NCBI GenBank assembly: GCA_003524435.1
Contig: DQHP01000117.1
Coordinates: forward strand, 3,007 to 45,326
Source: Microbacterium sp.
Lineage (GTDB): Bacteria; Actinomycetota; Actinomycetes; Actinomycetales; Microbacteriaceae
DNA: 42,320 nucleotides
Reading direction: 5' to 3'
Numbering within the stretch: the stretch's first letter is position 1; the number at the start of each line of letters is the position of its first letter. The notes under the pieces were generated by a model. It saw nothing but the letters and a program-made list of their open reading frames with translations. It ran no database searches and was not told where the DNA came from. Of this stretch, positions 30,576 through 39,610 are shown piece by piece. A program made the position numbers and the translations under genes.

Positions 30576-31462
30576 GCGCCACCCAGGCCCTGAGCGTCCC
30601 CGAGAAGATCCGTCGCAGGCGCGGCGCGACGGGCGGCAACGCCGGCATCGGCAGCCGCCCAGGATTCCTCACCTACGGTCTGCTCGCCGCATTCATCATC
30701 GGCAGCGTGTATCCGCTGTGGTGGTCCCTCGTCGTCGCCAGCGGCACCAACGCCACCCGGGGCGAGACCCTGCCGATGATCCCCGGCGGCAACTTCTTCG
30801 CCAACGCCGCCAAGGTCCTCGACGCCATTCCGTTCTGGTTGGCATTGGGCAACTCGATCATCATCTCCAGCGTCATCACGCTGTCGGTTGTGACCTTCTC
30901 CACGCTTGCCGGTTACGCGTTCGCGAAGCTGCGATTCAAAGGCCGCGACGGCTTGATGATCTTCGTCATCGTGACCATGGCGATTCCGACGCAGCTCGGA
31001 ATCATCCCCCTGTTCATGGTGATGCGCGAGCTCGGCTGGACAGGCAGCATCGGCGCGGTGATCGTGCCGACCCTTGTCACAGCGTTCGGCGTGTTCTTCA
31101 TGAGGCAGTATCTCGTCGATGTCATTCCGGATGAGCTCATTGAGGCTGCCCGCATGGACGGCGCGAACCAGATCCGCACCTTCCTCACCGTCGGCCTGCC
31201 CGCGGCGCGCCCGGCAATGGCGATCCTCGGGCTGTTCACCTTCATGACCGCCTGGACCGATTACCTGTGGCCGCTCATCGTTCTCCCCCCTCAGAACCCG
31301 ACACTGCAGACGGCGCTCAGCCAACTGCAGTCCGGCTATTACGTTGACTACTCGATCGTGCTCACCGGCGCGGTGCTCGCGACCCTGCCCCTACTCATCC
31401 TCTTCGTGGTGGCAGGCAAGCAGCTGGTCAGTGGCATCATGGCGGGCGCGGTGAAAGGATGA
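30572..31462 (+). CDS. cebG: Sugar ABC transporter permease CebG (MalG type)
   Basis: 296 aa. Six helices, with the conserved PTQLGIIPLFMVMRELGW segment, the EAA loop DELIEAARMDGANQIRTFLT and LFTFMTAWTDYLWPLIVL before the final helices; the C-terminus ends KQLVSGIMAGAVKG, as in MalG-type permeases. The start overlaps the cebF stop and its stop overlaps the bglC start (both ATGA), so cebE-F-G-bglC are one coupled unit. It imports cellobiose and short cello-oligosaccharides with CebF. Confidence 0.93.
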   Translation: MSATQALSVPEKIRRRRGATGGNAGIGSRPGFLTYGLLAAFIIGSVYPLWWSLVVASGTNATRGETLPMIPGGNFFANAAKVLDAIPFWLALGNSIIISSVITLSVVTFSTLAGYAFAKLRFKGRDGLMIFVIVTMAIPTQLGIIPLFMVMRELGWTGSIGAVIVPTLVTAFGVFFMRQYLVDVIPDELIEAARMDGANQIRTFLTVGLPAARPAMAILGLFTFMTAWTDYLWPLIVLPPQNPTLQTALSQLQSGYYVDYSIVLTGAVLATLPLLILFVVAGKQLVSGIMAGAVKG

Positions 31463-32889
31463 CCCCTATGACCCGTGCATTTCCCGAGAACTTCCTCTTC
31501 GGTGCAGCCACTGCCGCCTACCAGATCGAGGGCGCAGCCCGAGAGGACGGGCGCACTGACTCGATCTGGGATGCCTTCTGCCGAGTGCCCGGAGCGGTGA
31601 TCGGCGGGGAGAACGGGGATGTGGCGTGTGACCACTACCACCGCTATCCCGAAGACGTCGCGCTCATGACCGAACTCGGCCTGCAGACCTACCGATTCTC
31701 GACGTCATGGTCACGGGTGCGGCCCGACGGCGGGGCGGTCAATGAGAAGGGCGTGGACTTCTACAAGCGTCTGGTCGATGAGCTGCTGGGCGCTGACATC
31801 CTGCCGTGGCTGACGCTCTATCACTGGGACATGCCACAGGCTCTGCAGGAGAGCGGCGGATGGACGAACCGCGACACGACCTCCCGCTTCCTCGAGTACG
31901 CCAGCACCATGCACGACGCCCTCGGCGACCGGGTGAATGTATGGACCACCCTGAACGAGCCCTGGTGTTCGTCGTTCCTCTCCTACACGGGCGGCGAGCA
32001 CGCCCCGGGCCACACGAGTGTCGCTGAGGGGCTGCTCGCATCGCACCACCTTCTGCTCGCCCATGGCGCAACCGTTCGGGAGCTGCGAAGCCGTGATGCT
32101 GATCTGAACCTCGGCATCACGCTGAACCACACCGTCGCCGACCCGGTCGATCCGCATAACCTCGCCGATGTCGACGCCGCCCGCCGCATCGACGGACAGT
32201 TCAATCGCTGGTTCCTTGATCCGATCTACCGCGGTGAGTATCCGGCGGATATCGTCAGGGACATTCGCGCAGTCGACGCGGATGCTGTGGACCAGTTCGA
32301 AGCCGCGATTCACGATGGCGACCTCGAGACGATCTCGCAGAAGATCGACACCCAGGGTGTGAATTATTACCACGGTGACTTTGTCTCCGGCACGGCGCCG
32401 GCAGAGCGGCCGTTGTCCGGCGGCCCGGCGACGGCGCGCACGGTGCGAAGCCCATACCCGTCGCACGAAGGCATCCATTCGGTCGAGCGCGGACTTGCCC
32501 GCACCGCACAGAACTGGGAAGTGCAGCCGGAAGGCCTCACCCGCCTGCTGCAGCGGGTCTGGACCGACTACGCAGAGCCTGCCGGAACAGTGCTGTACAT
32601 GACGGAGAACGGCGCGGCTTATGACGACGAGGTGGCCGAAAATGGGCAGGTGCACGATACCGATCGCACGGAGTTCTTGCGCCTTCATCTGGGCGCAGTG
32701 CTCGACGCTGCCGACTCCGGAGTCGACGTGCGCGGGTACTTCTACTGGTCTATGTTCGACAACTTCGAGTGGGCGTGGGGCTATGACAAGCGCTTCGGCA
32801 TTGTTCGGGTCGATTACGACACCCAGCAGCGCACGCTGAAGGACTCCGGCAGGGAGTACGCTCGCATCATTGCTGGACGCGCGCTCTGA
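31459..32889 (+). CDS. bglC: GH1 beta-glucosidase BglC, cytoplasmic
   Basis: 476 aa from the ATG overlapping cebG; an ATG at 31468 (MTRAFPENFLFGAATAAYQI) has AAAGGA at better spacing and may be the true start. GH1 motifs are FLFGAATAAYQIEGA, the acid/base Glu167 in TTLNEPW, the nucleophile Glu383 in MTENGAAY (numbering from 31459) and FYWSMFDNFEWAWGYDKRFG. No signal peptide. It hydrolyses imported cellobiose to glucose, and in Streptomyces the orthologous enzyme also sets inducer level by consuming the CebR ligand. Confidence 0.93.
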   Translation: MTPMTRAFPENFLFGAATAAYQIEGAAREDGRTDSIWDAFCRVPGAVIGGENGDVACDHYHRYPEDVALMTELGLQTYRFSTSWSRVRPDGGAVNEKGVDFYKRLVDELLGADILPWLTLYHWDMPQALQESGGWTNRDTTSRFLEYASTMHDALGDRVNVWTTLNEPWCSSFLSYTGGEHAPGHTSVAEGLLASHHLLLAHGATVRELRSRDADLNLGITLNHTVADPVDPHNLADVDAARRIDGQFNRWFLDPIYRGEYPADIVRDIRAVDADAVDQFEAAIHDGDLETISQKIDTQGVNYYHGDFVSGTAPAERPLSGGPATARTVRSPYPSHEGIHSVERGLARTAQNWEVQPEGLTRLLQRVWTDYAEPAGTVLYMTENGAAYDDEVAENGQVHDTDRTEFLRLHLGAVLDAADSGVDVRGYFYWSMFDNFEWAWGYDKRFGIVRVDYDTQQRTLKDSGREYARIIAGRAL

Positions 32890-32896
32890 TCGGCCG

Positions 32897-32927
32897 CGAC
32901 CGGCAGTGAGCAGCCGGCGGCCGGTCG
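32897..32927. terminator. Hairpin between bglC and cebR
   Basis: CGACCGGC (32897-32904) pairs with GCCGGTCG (32920-32927) around a 15-base loop. No T-run follows. Placed between bglC and cebR, it could reduce read-through so that repressor is made at lower level than the enzymes. Confidence 0.45.
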
Positions 32928-32945
32928 TCGGATGAAGGGAGTCTT

Positions 32946-33941
32946 GTGTCGTCACGCGCGACCATCGAAGAGGTGGCGGCCACCGCAGGGGTATCGCGTT
33001 CCACGGTGTCAAGAGTGCTCAACGGCTCCAGCGCCGTGAGCCCGGAAGCTCTGGAGTCAGTACGTGAGGCAATCGCGAAGCTGAACTATGTTCCCAACCG
33101 CGCGGCGCGATCCTTGGCTTCTCAGCAGACATACGCCATCGCGCTGATCGTTCCGGAGGACACCACCCGATTCTTCGGCGACCCTTTCTTCGCATCGATC
33201 GTCGCGGGGATCACTGGGGCGCTGGGTGGCTCGGATTATCTGCTTAACGTTCTTGTCGCGAGCGACGATCCCGGCAACAAGATGACGAGTTTCGTGCGCA
33301 ACGGCGGTGTCGACGGCGCACTCATCGTGTCGCACCACGCCAGTGACGCCTTCATCGAGCAGATCGCCGATGTTGTGCCTGTCGTCTACGGCGGCAGGCC
33401 CGTGCATCCGCGTGCCAATGACTACTACGTCGACGTCGACAACGTCGCCGGCGCCAGGGTGGCGACCGAGCATCTGATCTCGCGCGGCTATACCCGCATC
33501 GCGACGATCTCGGGTCCACTGACGATGTTTCCCTCAATCGATCGATCGCAGGGATTCCGGACGGCTTTGCAGAACGCCGGGCTCACGCCGTTCACCGAGG
33601 TAGAGGGCGATTACACCGAGGAAAGCGGTGCGGAAGCCGCCGCGCGAATCCTCGAAACAGGCACTCCCGACGCGATCTTCGCCGCCAGTGACCTGATGGC
33701 GCGCGGTGCGCTGCGGACGCTGCGATCAGCGGGGTTCCGCGTGCCGGAGGGTGTCGCTTTGATGGGCTTCGATGACGCTGCGGTGTCAGCATCCTTGGAT
33801 CCGCCCCTGACGACAGTGCGTCAGCCGATGTACGAGCTGGGCGAGACCATGGCCAACGTGCTGCTGGCCCGCCTCGCTGGCGGCTCGCCGGAACACGTGA
33901 CGATCCTGCCGACTGAGCTTGTGGTGCGCGCTTCCGCATAG
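32946..33941 (+). CDS. cebR: LacI family repressor CebR
   Basis: 331 aa from GTG 32946 with AAGGGAG nine bases upstream. The HTH TIEEVAATAGVSRSTVSRVL is followed by the hinge NRAARSLASQQTYAIALIVP and an effector domain with DPFFASIVAGITGALG, VATEHLISRGYTRIATISGP, AIFAASDLMARGALRTLRSA and VALMGFDDAAVSASLDPPLT. Position directly after cebEFG-bglC and the two boxes TGGGAGCGCTCCC at the operon start identify it as CebR, which releases DNA on binding cellobiose or longer cello-oligosaccharides. It lies 56 bases after bglC on the same strand. Confidence 0.9.
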   Translation: MSSRATIEEVAATAGVSRSTVSRVLNGSSAVSPEALESVREAIAKLNYVPNRAARSLASQQTYAIALIVPEDTTRFFGDPFFASIVAGITGALGGSDYLLNVLVASDDPGNKMTSFVRNGGVDGALIVSHHASDAFIEQIADVVPVVYGGRPVHPRANDYYVDVDNVAGARVATEHLISRGYTRIATISGPLTMFPSIDRSQGFRTALQNAGLTPFTEVEGDYTEESGAEAAARILETGTPDAIFAASDLMARGALRTLRSAGFRVPEGVALMGFDDAAVSASLDPPLTTVRQPMYELGETMANVLLARLAGGSPEHVTILPTELVVRASA

Positions 33942-34039
33942 GGTCACCGTCTGTTTGCCCGGGTGATCTACCCTGAGCGCTGTGATATTCAGGGAGACAG
34001 CGTGACCGGAGTCAGCGTGACGTTGAGAAAGACGACCGG

Positions 34040-34771
34040 ATGACCCGCTACCGCGAGGTGGCCGATGACCTGCGCCGCCGCATCCTCCAGGGCGAATTAG
34101 GCAGTGGAGAGCGGATGCCGGGGGAACAGCCCCTCGCGATTGAATACGGCGTCTCGCGTGGGGTGATCCGCAACGCCCTCGCAGCGCTGCGGCGGCGAGG
34201 GCTTGTCTCATCGCATCCCGGTTCCGGTTGGCGCGTGCGTGCGGACGTGCACACGCAGGAGTTCGCTGAGATGCGCTCTTTCGCGCAGTGGGCGCAGTCG
34301 CGCCGGATGACGCCGGGCGGGCTGGTCGTGAAACAGGAGCGGGATGCCGCGCACGCGGTGGATGCCAAAGCACTGAAAATGCGCACAGGCGATGAGGTGC
34401 TGCGCGTGACACGGGTGCGCACTCTGGACGGACGCGCGGTCATGATCGAACGCACGACCTACGCACCGTGGGCGATATCGGCGATTGAGACACTGCCGCC
34501 GGACGCGCCATCGGTCATGGCGGCGATGCAGATGGCGGGCATGGCCATGGGCTACGCGACCCACAAGATCGACACGGTCGAGGCGTCGAGTGAGGATGCT
34601 GAGATCCTCGGGCTGCGTCGCTCGACCCGGTTGCTGCGGGTGCGACGCGAGACCAGCTCACACGAAGGTCGCCCGATTGAGTACGGCGACGATCGCTACG
34701 CGCCGGACACCATCACGTTCGAGGTGCACGCTTCCACATCCGGTCAGGTCATCGGCCGCGCTCAGCGCTAA
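34040..34771 (+). CDS. GntR family regulator with UTRA domain (HutC subfamily)
   Basis: 243 aa. N-terminal winged helix: TRYREVADDLRRRILQGELG, SGERMPGEQPLAIEYGVSRG, VIRNALAALRRRGLVSSHPG. C-terminal UTRA domain (about 95-235) with LRVTRVRTLDGRAVMIERTT and RRETSSHEGRPIEYGDDRYA. HutC-type regulators bind small acids, sugars or phosphonates. It precedes a secreted phosphoesterase and a HAD phosphatase in the same orientation, which suggests it responds to an organophosphate. Direct repeats CAGCGTGAC at 33998-34006 and 34013-34021, 15 bases apart, lie in its leader and may be part of an operator. Confidence 0.88.
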   Translation: MTRYREVADDLRRRILQGELGSGERMPGEQPLAIEYGVSRGVIRNALAALRRRGLVSSHPGSGWRVRADVHTQEFAEMRSFAQWAQSRRMTPGGLVVKQERDAAHAVDAKALKMRTGDEVLRVTRVRTLDGRAVMIERTTYAPWAISAIETLPPDAPSVMAAMQMAGMAMGYATHKIDTVEASSEDAEILGLRRSTRLLRVRRETSSHEGRPIEYGDDRYAPDTITFEVHASTSGQVIGRAQR

Positions 34772-34955
34772 CGCTTTTCGATACAGGTGCCTCCAGCCGG
34801 GCGCCCTCGTTCGCATCGAATGGTGCGTTGGCAAGGTCATCGTTGCATGGCGTTCACCGCACGGTAATGTGCGGCGGCTTCTGTCGAAGACGGAGGTCAG
34901 CCTCCGAGGCGTCCGTCCCGTGCGGCGCCGACTACCCGGTCAGGAAGGATCTGTC

Positions 34956-37178
34956 ATGCTCTCGTCCACCCCGCCCCCGGTGCGCAGACGTCGAAGCGCG
35001 ACCGCGCTCGGCGCACTCGCCGTCTCCGGCGCGCTGCTACTGTCGCCCGCCCTCACTTCGGCCAGTGCCACCGCGGCCGTCGATACCCCGGTCAATGAAA
35101 GCTCGGCCAACACAGCCGTGAATGCATCGGGATCGCAGCTGGCGCTGTCAGCGACCGCGTTCACTGCCGGCGACGAGATCACAGTGGATTACACGACCGA
35201 TCAGGCTCACGAGCTGAACTGGGTCGGACTTTACCGCGCGGGACAGCAACCCGGTGATGGAGCTTCCACACTCTGGGACTATGCCGGCGACGCGCAGGGC
35301 AAAGTCTCCTTCACTCTCGACCTCCCCGCCGGTGAGTATGACATTTGGTTCCTCGCGACAGACGGCTACGACGCGCTCGCAGGCCCGTACACGATCACCG
35401 TCGCGGCCGACCCGACGAAGCCTCAGCCCGGCGATCCGAGCGCGGCTGTTGAGATCGACCCGGTTGCAACGAGCATCGAAACTGACGGTGTCATCGTCCG
35501 TGAGGGATTCCAGACAGAGTCAGCGCCCGAGGGATGGAGCGTAGACAGCGACGCAGCCGACTCGGCAGCTTATGGCGCGTGGACCTTCACCACGCGCGCA
35601 GACTGGACCCGCACGATCGACGAGATGCGGGGTCGTTTCGCGCGTCCGCTCGACACACTTGCAGTCGCTGACGCACAGCAGTCAGGCGGCGCACTGGATA
35701 CCACCCTCACCTCCGCTCCGGTCGCGGTCGACGGGCTCGCGTCTGTGCGTCTCTCCTTCGACAGTCACTACCGCGGAGCCGCCGGACAGACCGGTGTCGT
35801 GCGGGTGAGCTTCGACGGTGGCGAGAGCACCGAGATCCTGCGACTGGACTCGGAGAGCGTCACCGATGGATACGACGCGCGTCAGATGAATTACGCGCAG
35901 GACATCGTCGTGGATGTTCCCGACGATGCGGGAAGCGCCGTGTTCTCGTGGGAGTTCACCGCGGAGGCGGGAGCCCGTTACTGGGCGATCGACTCGGTCG
36001 CTGTGCACCAGGTGCAAAAGGCTGCCGATGCGGCTCCGACCCAGGCGTGGATCATGAGCGACATTCAGGGGCATCCGGGGGACCTTCAGCATGCGCTGGG
36101 TGATTACTCCCAGATCGCTCCCGATGCGGACGCAATGTTAATGGTCGGCGACATCGTCAATTCAGGAACGGACGGTGAGTGGCAAGAGATCTATGACGTG
36201 ATGGATGCGACGGATGAGATCCGTCCGCGCCAGACGATTGCCGCCAATGGCAACCATGAGCGCTATGCACCGGGCGGATTCGACGCCAACATGGAGCGCT
36301 TCTTCGCCTTCGCCGAGCGCGATCAGCAATGGGCAGAGTATGTGGTCGAGGGCCCGGCGGGAGATCTTCCCGTCCTCGTGATCGGACAGGAGTTCGCATC
36401 TCCCAGCGATGTCGCGATGTCAGATGCGCAGGTCGAGTTCCTCGAGGAGCGTCTCGCGCACTGGACAGCACTTGACACACAGGTTGTCGTGATGACGCAC
36501 TTCCCGCTGGGCGACACTGTCTCGGCATCGTGGATTCCCGGGTACCACGGCCATCACCAGATGAATGACCGGCTCACCAGCATCCTGGGCAATTATCCCA
36601 ACGCGATCATCTTCACCGGGCACACGCATTACCCCGCCGAACTCGGTGACTGGGCCGTCCAACGGCGCACGGGGGACGGGCATCCGGACGGCTTCTGGGC
36701 CATCAACACGATCGCGATGCACATCGAGTGGGACGCCTTCGGCGAGAACACTCAGGGCATCGAGGAGAAGACCACGCGTGACATCAACCAGGGGCTCACG
36801 CTCGATTACTACGGCGATCGCGTCGTCGTCACCGCGTACGACTTCGCGACCGATGAGCAGATCCGTCAGGTTGAGATCGCGAACCCGCTTGTCGCGTTCG
36901 ATGCCGATGTGCGGCCCGGCGCACCAGATCCCGATCCGGAGACGCCCGATCCTGGGACGCCGGACCCCGGCACGCCTGATCCCGGAACGCCCGATCCTGG
37001 CACGCCGGAAGGCCCTGGTGAAGGCGATGACGGGGCCGAAGCCGGCGATGGTTCCGCGGCTGACGACGATGACCTCGCGACGACGGGTGGCGAGCTGCCT
37101 TGGGGCATCGTCCTTGCCGCAGTCGGGCTGATCGCTGGCGGTCTCGGCCTCGCGCTGCGCCTTCGTCGCAGGACCTGA
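34956..37178 (+). CDS. Cell-wall-anchored calcineurin-like metallophosphoesterase
   Basis: 740 aa from ATG 34956 with AGGAAGGA nine bases upstream; the longer open frame enters the GntR gene and is not used. Signal peptide: RRRRSATALGALAVSGALLL then ASATAA. Domains in order: a beta-sandwich (TAFTAGDEITVDYTTDQAHE, WVGLYRAGQQPGDG), a jelly-roll-like region (about 165-350), and the phosphoesterase core with IMSDIQGHPGDL, MLMVGDIVNSG, AANGNHERY, VVVMTHFPL and IFTGHTHYP. There follow a D-P-G-T-P repeat spacer, an acidic stretch, sortase signal LATTGGELPW, a TM helix and RLRRRT. The first metal motif has Gln where His is usual. It would act outside the cell on a phosphate ester. Confidence 0.9.
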   Translation: MLSSTPPPVRRRRSATALGALAVSGALLLSPALTSASATAAVDTPVNESSANTAVNASGSQLALSATAFTAGDEITVDYTTDQAHELNWVGLYRAGQQPGDGASTLWDYAGDAQGKVSFTLDLPAGEYDIWFLATDGYDALAGPYTITVAADPTKPQPGDPSAAVEIDPVATSIETDGVIVREGFQTESAPEGWSVDSDAADSAAYGAWTFTTRADWTRTIDEMRGRFARPLDTLAVADAQQSGGALDTTLTSAPVAVDGLASVRLSFDSHYRGAAGQTGVVRVSFDGGESTEILRLDSESVTDGYDARQMNYAQDIVVDVPDDAGSAVFSWEFTAEAGARYWAIDSVAVHQVQKAADAAPTQAWIMSDIQGHPGDLQHALGDYSQIAPDADAMLMVGDIVNSGTDGEWQEIYDVMDATDEIRPRQTIAANGNHERYAPGGFDANMERFFAFAERDQQWAEYVVEGPAGDLPVLVIGQEFASPSDVAMSDAQVEFLEERLAHWTALDTQVVVMTHFPLGDTVSASWIPGYHGHHQMNDRLTSILGNYPNAIIFTGHTHYPAELGDWAVQRRTGDGHPDGFWAINTIAMHIEWDAFGENTQGIEEKTTRDINQGLTLDYYGDRVVVTAYDFATDEQIRQVEIANPLVAFDADVRPGAPDPDPETPDPGTPDPGTPDPGTPDPGTPEGPGEGDDGAEAGDGSAADDDDLATTGGELPWGIVLAAVGLIAGGLGLALRLRRRT
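36933..37007 (+). repeat. Five tandem 15-base units coding D-P-(G/E)-T-P
   Basis: Units start at 36933, 36948, 36963, 36978 and 36993, for example GATCCTGGGACGCCG and GACCCCGGCACGCCT. They differ mainly at third codon positions, so the peptide is kept while DNA drifts. The repeat makes a stiff wall-spanning spacer between enzyme and sortase anchor and may vary in copy number between strains. Confidence 0.9.
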
Positions 37179-37188
37179 CCAATCCCTC

Positions 37189-37231
37189 GTGCTCGTTCCC
37201 GTGTACGCGCTTTGCACGCGGGAACGAGCAC
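37189..37231. terminator. Strong hairpin after the phosphoesterase gene
   Basis: GTGCTCGTTCCCG (37189-37201) and CGGGAACGAGCAC (37219-37231) are perfect 13-bp arms around 17 bases. It lies 11 bases after the stop codon and 20 bases before the next ATG, so it likely ends most transcripts before the HAD gene. No T-run, as often in high-GC terminators. Confidence 0.75.
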
Positions 37232-37251
37232 CCTGTTACGGAGTGTGATGC

Positions 37252-37917
37252 ATGAACAGCAACCTTCGCCGTCAGCCGGCGGCCGTGCTGTGGGACATGG
37301 ATGGCACGATCGTCGACACCGAGTCGCACTGGATCGCCGCCGCGGATGAGATCGTGCGGGCACAGGGGATCACACCCGCACCGAATGCGCTCGCCGCGCT
37401 CGTCGGCATGTCTTTGGCTGACGGTGCAAAGTTGATGCGCGGGCTCGGGGTTGATCTGCCGCTTGGTGAGCTGATCGATCGGCACCTCGAGTGCGCGATG
37501 CGCAACACAGCGCTTGCGGGCCTTACCTGGCGGCCAGGAGCGGTTGAGCTTCTGTCTAAGCTTCGTGCCGACGGCATCCCACTCGCGTTGGTAACCATGT
37601 CATATCGCGTCTACGCGGACGTGATCATCGACGCGCTGCCGAAAGGGCTCTTCGATGTCGTTGTCACCGGCGACGTGGTGGAGCGCGGCAAGCCGTTTCC
37701 TGATGCTTACGTGCGTGCGGCAACGCTACTCGCGGTCGAAGTGCAGGACTGCATCGCCATCGAGGACTCTCTCATCGGTCTTGCTGCGGCGCGGTCGGCC
37801 GGAGCACACACGGTCGGCGTTCCGCACCACAGCGAGATTCCTACGAGTGCAGCCGACGCGATCTGGCCGACGCTGAGGGGGCGTGTCGTCACGGACCTGC
37901 GGATACCGCTCGCGTGA
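37252..37917 (+). CDS. HAD superfamily hydrolase (beta-phosphoglucomutase/phosphatase-like)
   Basis: 221 aa. Motif I is LWDMDGTIVDTE with the nucleophile and acid Asp pair, a helical cap follows, motif II LVTMS, motif III Lys in VERGKPFPDAY and motif IV IAIEDSLIGLAAARSAG. This set is typical of subfamily IA phosphatases acting on sugar or other small phosphates in the cytoplasm. It follows the phosphoesterase gene after a hairpin; together with the GntR regulator they may form an organophosphate-use cluster (inference). Confidence 0.87.
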   Translation: MNSNLRRQPAAVLWDMDGTIVDTESHWIAAADEIVRAQGITPAPNALAALVGMSLADGAKLMRGLGVDLPLGELIDRHLECAMRNTALAGLTWRPGAVELLSKLRADGIPLALVTMSYRVYADVIIDALPKGLFDVVVTGDVVERGKPFPDAYVRAATLLAVEVQDCIAIEDSLIGLAAARSAGAHTVGVPHHSEIPTSAADAIWPTLRGRVVTDLRIPLA

Positions 37918-37946
37918 CATGTCCGCGGATCGGATCGGATCGGTGC

Positions 37947-38810
37947 TCAGGCCGCGACCTGCGCCTTGAGAATGTTGTTCCAAGGGTCACTGAAGCTCAA
38001 GGTCCGACCGTCGTCCGCGACTTGAGTGCCGAAATGAATCAGACGCTCATTCAACTCACCCAGTGCATCGGGGGTGGGCAGCGCGAGGTCAACCTGTCCG
38101 AGGCCGAGTGCTGGCATCCGCGGTCCTGCGCCTCGAGAGTTCCACACGTTCATTGCCATGTGGTGGTGGTATCCGCCCGCACTGACGAACAGCGCCTGGT
38201 TGCCGAGGGAAGCCGTGGCGTCAAAACCCAAGCGCGCAACGTAGAAGTCGCGGGCGGTGTCGACGTCGCCGACCGAAAGGTGCACGTGGCCGATCTGCGC
38301 AGCATCCGCTGCGGTCGATCCGGCGACAGCCTCTTCTGTCAGGTGCTCCCGCAGGAAAGCGTTCGGGTCGAGAGCGAGGGTCGCCATCTCGACCTGACCA
38401 TGAGTCCATGACCATTCGGTGCGATCGCGATCCCAGTACAGTTCGATGCCGTTGCCCTCGGGGTCGGTGAGGTAGAACGCCTGGCTGACGAGGTGGTCTG
38501 CGCTGCCTGTGAACGTCTGCGGGGCGCGCTCTGCGACCGAGGCGAGAGCCGCGGCCAGAGCGACCTGTGATTCGAAGACGATGGCCGTATGGAACAGCCC
38601 GGCAGCCCCGGCGGCGGCGTGGCGGAGTGCGGGCTCATGGCGGAGGATGACAAGCTCCTGACCCGCGCGACCGAGAGCGAGTTCGTGGTCGTCATCACGC
38701 AGAACCTTCAGCGTGATGACGTCACGGTAGAACGCCGTCATCGCATCGACATCGGCGACGAGGAGTGTGACGGCGCCCATACTAGTTGCCGCGGCAAGTT
38801 TTTCGTGCAT
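37947..38810 (-). CDS. VOC family protein, two-domain glyoxalase/dioxygenase type
   Basis: 287 aa made of two vicinal-oxygen-chelate modules: the first about residues 10-130 (VTLLVADVDAMTAFYRDVIT, metal-type His in GLFHTAIVF, Glu in GNGIELYWDRDRTEW), the second about 165-285 (IGHVHLSVGDVDTARDFYVA, then GYHHHMAMNVWNSRG and a final segment with LSFSDPWNN). This is the layout of CatE-like catechol 2,3-dioxygenases and related enzymes. Which metal and substrate are used cannot be said. It lies 35 bases downstream of the FCD regulator on the same strand and may be co-expressed with it. Confidence 0.82.
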   Translation of the reverse strand: MHEKLAAATSMGAVTLLVADVDAMTAFYRDVITLKVLRDDDHELALGRAGQELVILRHEPALRHAAAGAAGLFHTAIVFESQVALAAALASVAERAPQTFTGSADHLVSQAFYLTDPEGNGIELYWDRDRTEWSWTHGQVEMATLALDPNAFLREHLTEEAVAGSTAADAAQIGHVHLSVGDVDTARDFYVARLGFDATASLGNQALFVSAGGYHHHMAMNVWNSRGAGPRMPALGLGQVDLALPTPDALGELNERLIHFGTQVADDGRTLSFSDPWNNILKAQVAA

Positions 38811-38845
38811 GACAGGTGCAACGCCGGAGCGCGGAAACTATTCCC

Positions 38846-39484
38846 TCACTCCTTGCTCATCCGTGCGAACGCTCCGAGCACCAATCGCTCAGAACTCACG
38901 AGGTATTTTTCCAGCGCGTCTGCCGCGGCGCCGGGACCTTCGTTCTCGAGCGCCTCGAGCACCGCGTGGTTCTTGCGGACGAAGGGCTCGTGAAGTGCGC
39001 GTGGGTCGTCGATCTCAAGGAATGCCAGTCGCAGTTCGGCCGCGAGGTTGCGGTAGGTGCGAGCGAGCCTCGGGCTGTCGGCGAGCGCGATGATCGCGGT
39101 ATGAAACGCCATGTTCGCGCTGCCGACTCGACGCCATTCTTTGTTGACGAGGTGATGCTCGGCCTCGGTGAGGGCGTCGCGCATCGACTGCACTGCCGGG
39201 TGTTCTGGTTCGCACTGGCGCAGAGTCGTGCATTCGATGATGCGGCGTACGCGATAGATGTCGATGACGTCGGCGATCGTCGGGGCTGCTACTGATACGC
39301 CGCGATGGGGGACGTGTCCAATCAGACCCTGCTCGGCGAGCACTCGGAAGGCCTCGCGCAGCGTATTGCGTGACACGTCGAATCGCTCGGCGAGGGCTGA
39401 TTCGGACAGGCGGGAGCCGGGCGCGAAGTCGCCGTCGATGATGCTCTGACGAAGGACATCGGCCAGCACTCCCTGTTGGTTCAC
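38846..39484 (-). CDS. GntR family regulator, FCD subfamily
   Basis: 212 aa. Winged helix: LADVLRQSIIDGDFAPGSRL, SESALAERFDVSRNTLREAF, RVLAEQGLIGHVPHRGVSV. The FCD domain (about 75-205) has metal-type residues in a histidine pattern, for example NMAFHTAIIALADSPRLART. FadR/FCD proteins answer to organic acids and amino-acid derivatives. It is divergent from the NRAMP-like/pxpA/pxpB genes and is the likely switch for 5-oxoproline use (inference from position). Confidence 0.9.
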   Translation of the reverse strand: MNQQGVLADVLRQSIIDGDFAPGSRLSESALAERFDVSRNTLREAFRVLAEQGLIGHVPHRGVSVAAPTIADVIDIYRVRRIIECTTLRQCEPEHPAVQSMRDALTEAEHHLVNKEWRRVGSANMAFHTAIIALADSPRLARTYRNLAAELRLAFLEIDDPRALHEPFVRKNHAVLEALENEGPGAAADALEKYLVSSERLVLGAFARMSKE

Positions 39485-39534
39485 GCCTTCATGTTAAGCG
39501 GCACTAACGGTCTTGTGACATTCCGGAAACAATT

Positions 39535-39545
39535 TTGTTGAACAA
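39535..39545. promoter_or_regulatory. Candidate FCD-GntR operator and promoter of the pxp operon
   Basis: TTGTTGAACAA is a perfect palindrome of the TNGTNNNACNA form used by FCD regulators. TTGAAC inside it (39538-39543) could be a -35, with TACACT (39563-39568) as -10 at 19 bases. The regulator start is 51 bases away on the other strand. Confidence 0.55.
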
Positions 39546-39610
39546 TCTACTCAGATATGTTCTACACTCGGGGTATTCAAACCCCGCCAACGACGATGGG
39601 AACACCCGCT

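Noticed and set aside
31711..33012. 433-codon open frame on the minus strand opposite bglC and cebR
   Set aside because: Opposite two well-identified genes, no domain and no ribosome site; a GC-rich shadow frame.
34485..34955. N-terminal extension of the phosphoesterase frame into the GntR gene
   Set aside because: The signal peptide and ribosome site are at 34956; the extension is Arg/Ser-rich out-of-frame text of the GntR gene.
37927..37942. CGGAT tandem repeat (three units)
   Set aside because: Only 15 bases, explained by low-complexity GC-rich sequence between two convergent gene ends.
38786..38797. Palindrome TTGCCGCGGCAA
   Set aside because: Inside the VOC coding region near its start; no second copy and no regulator partner, so chance is likely.
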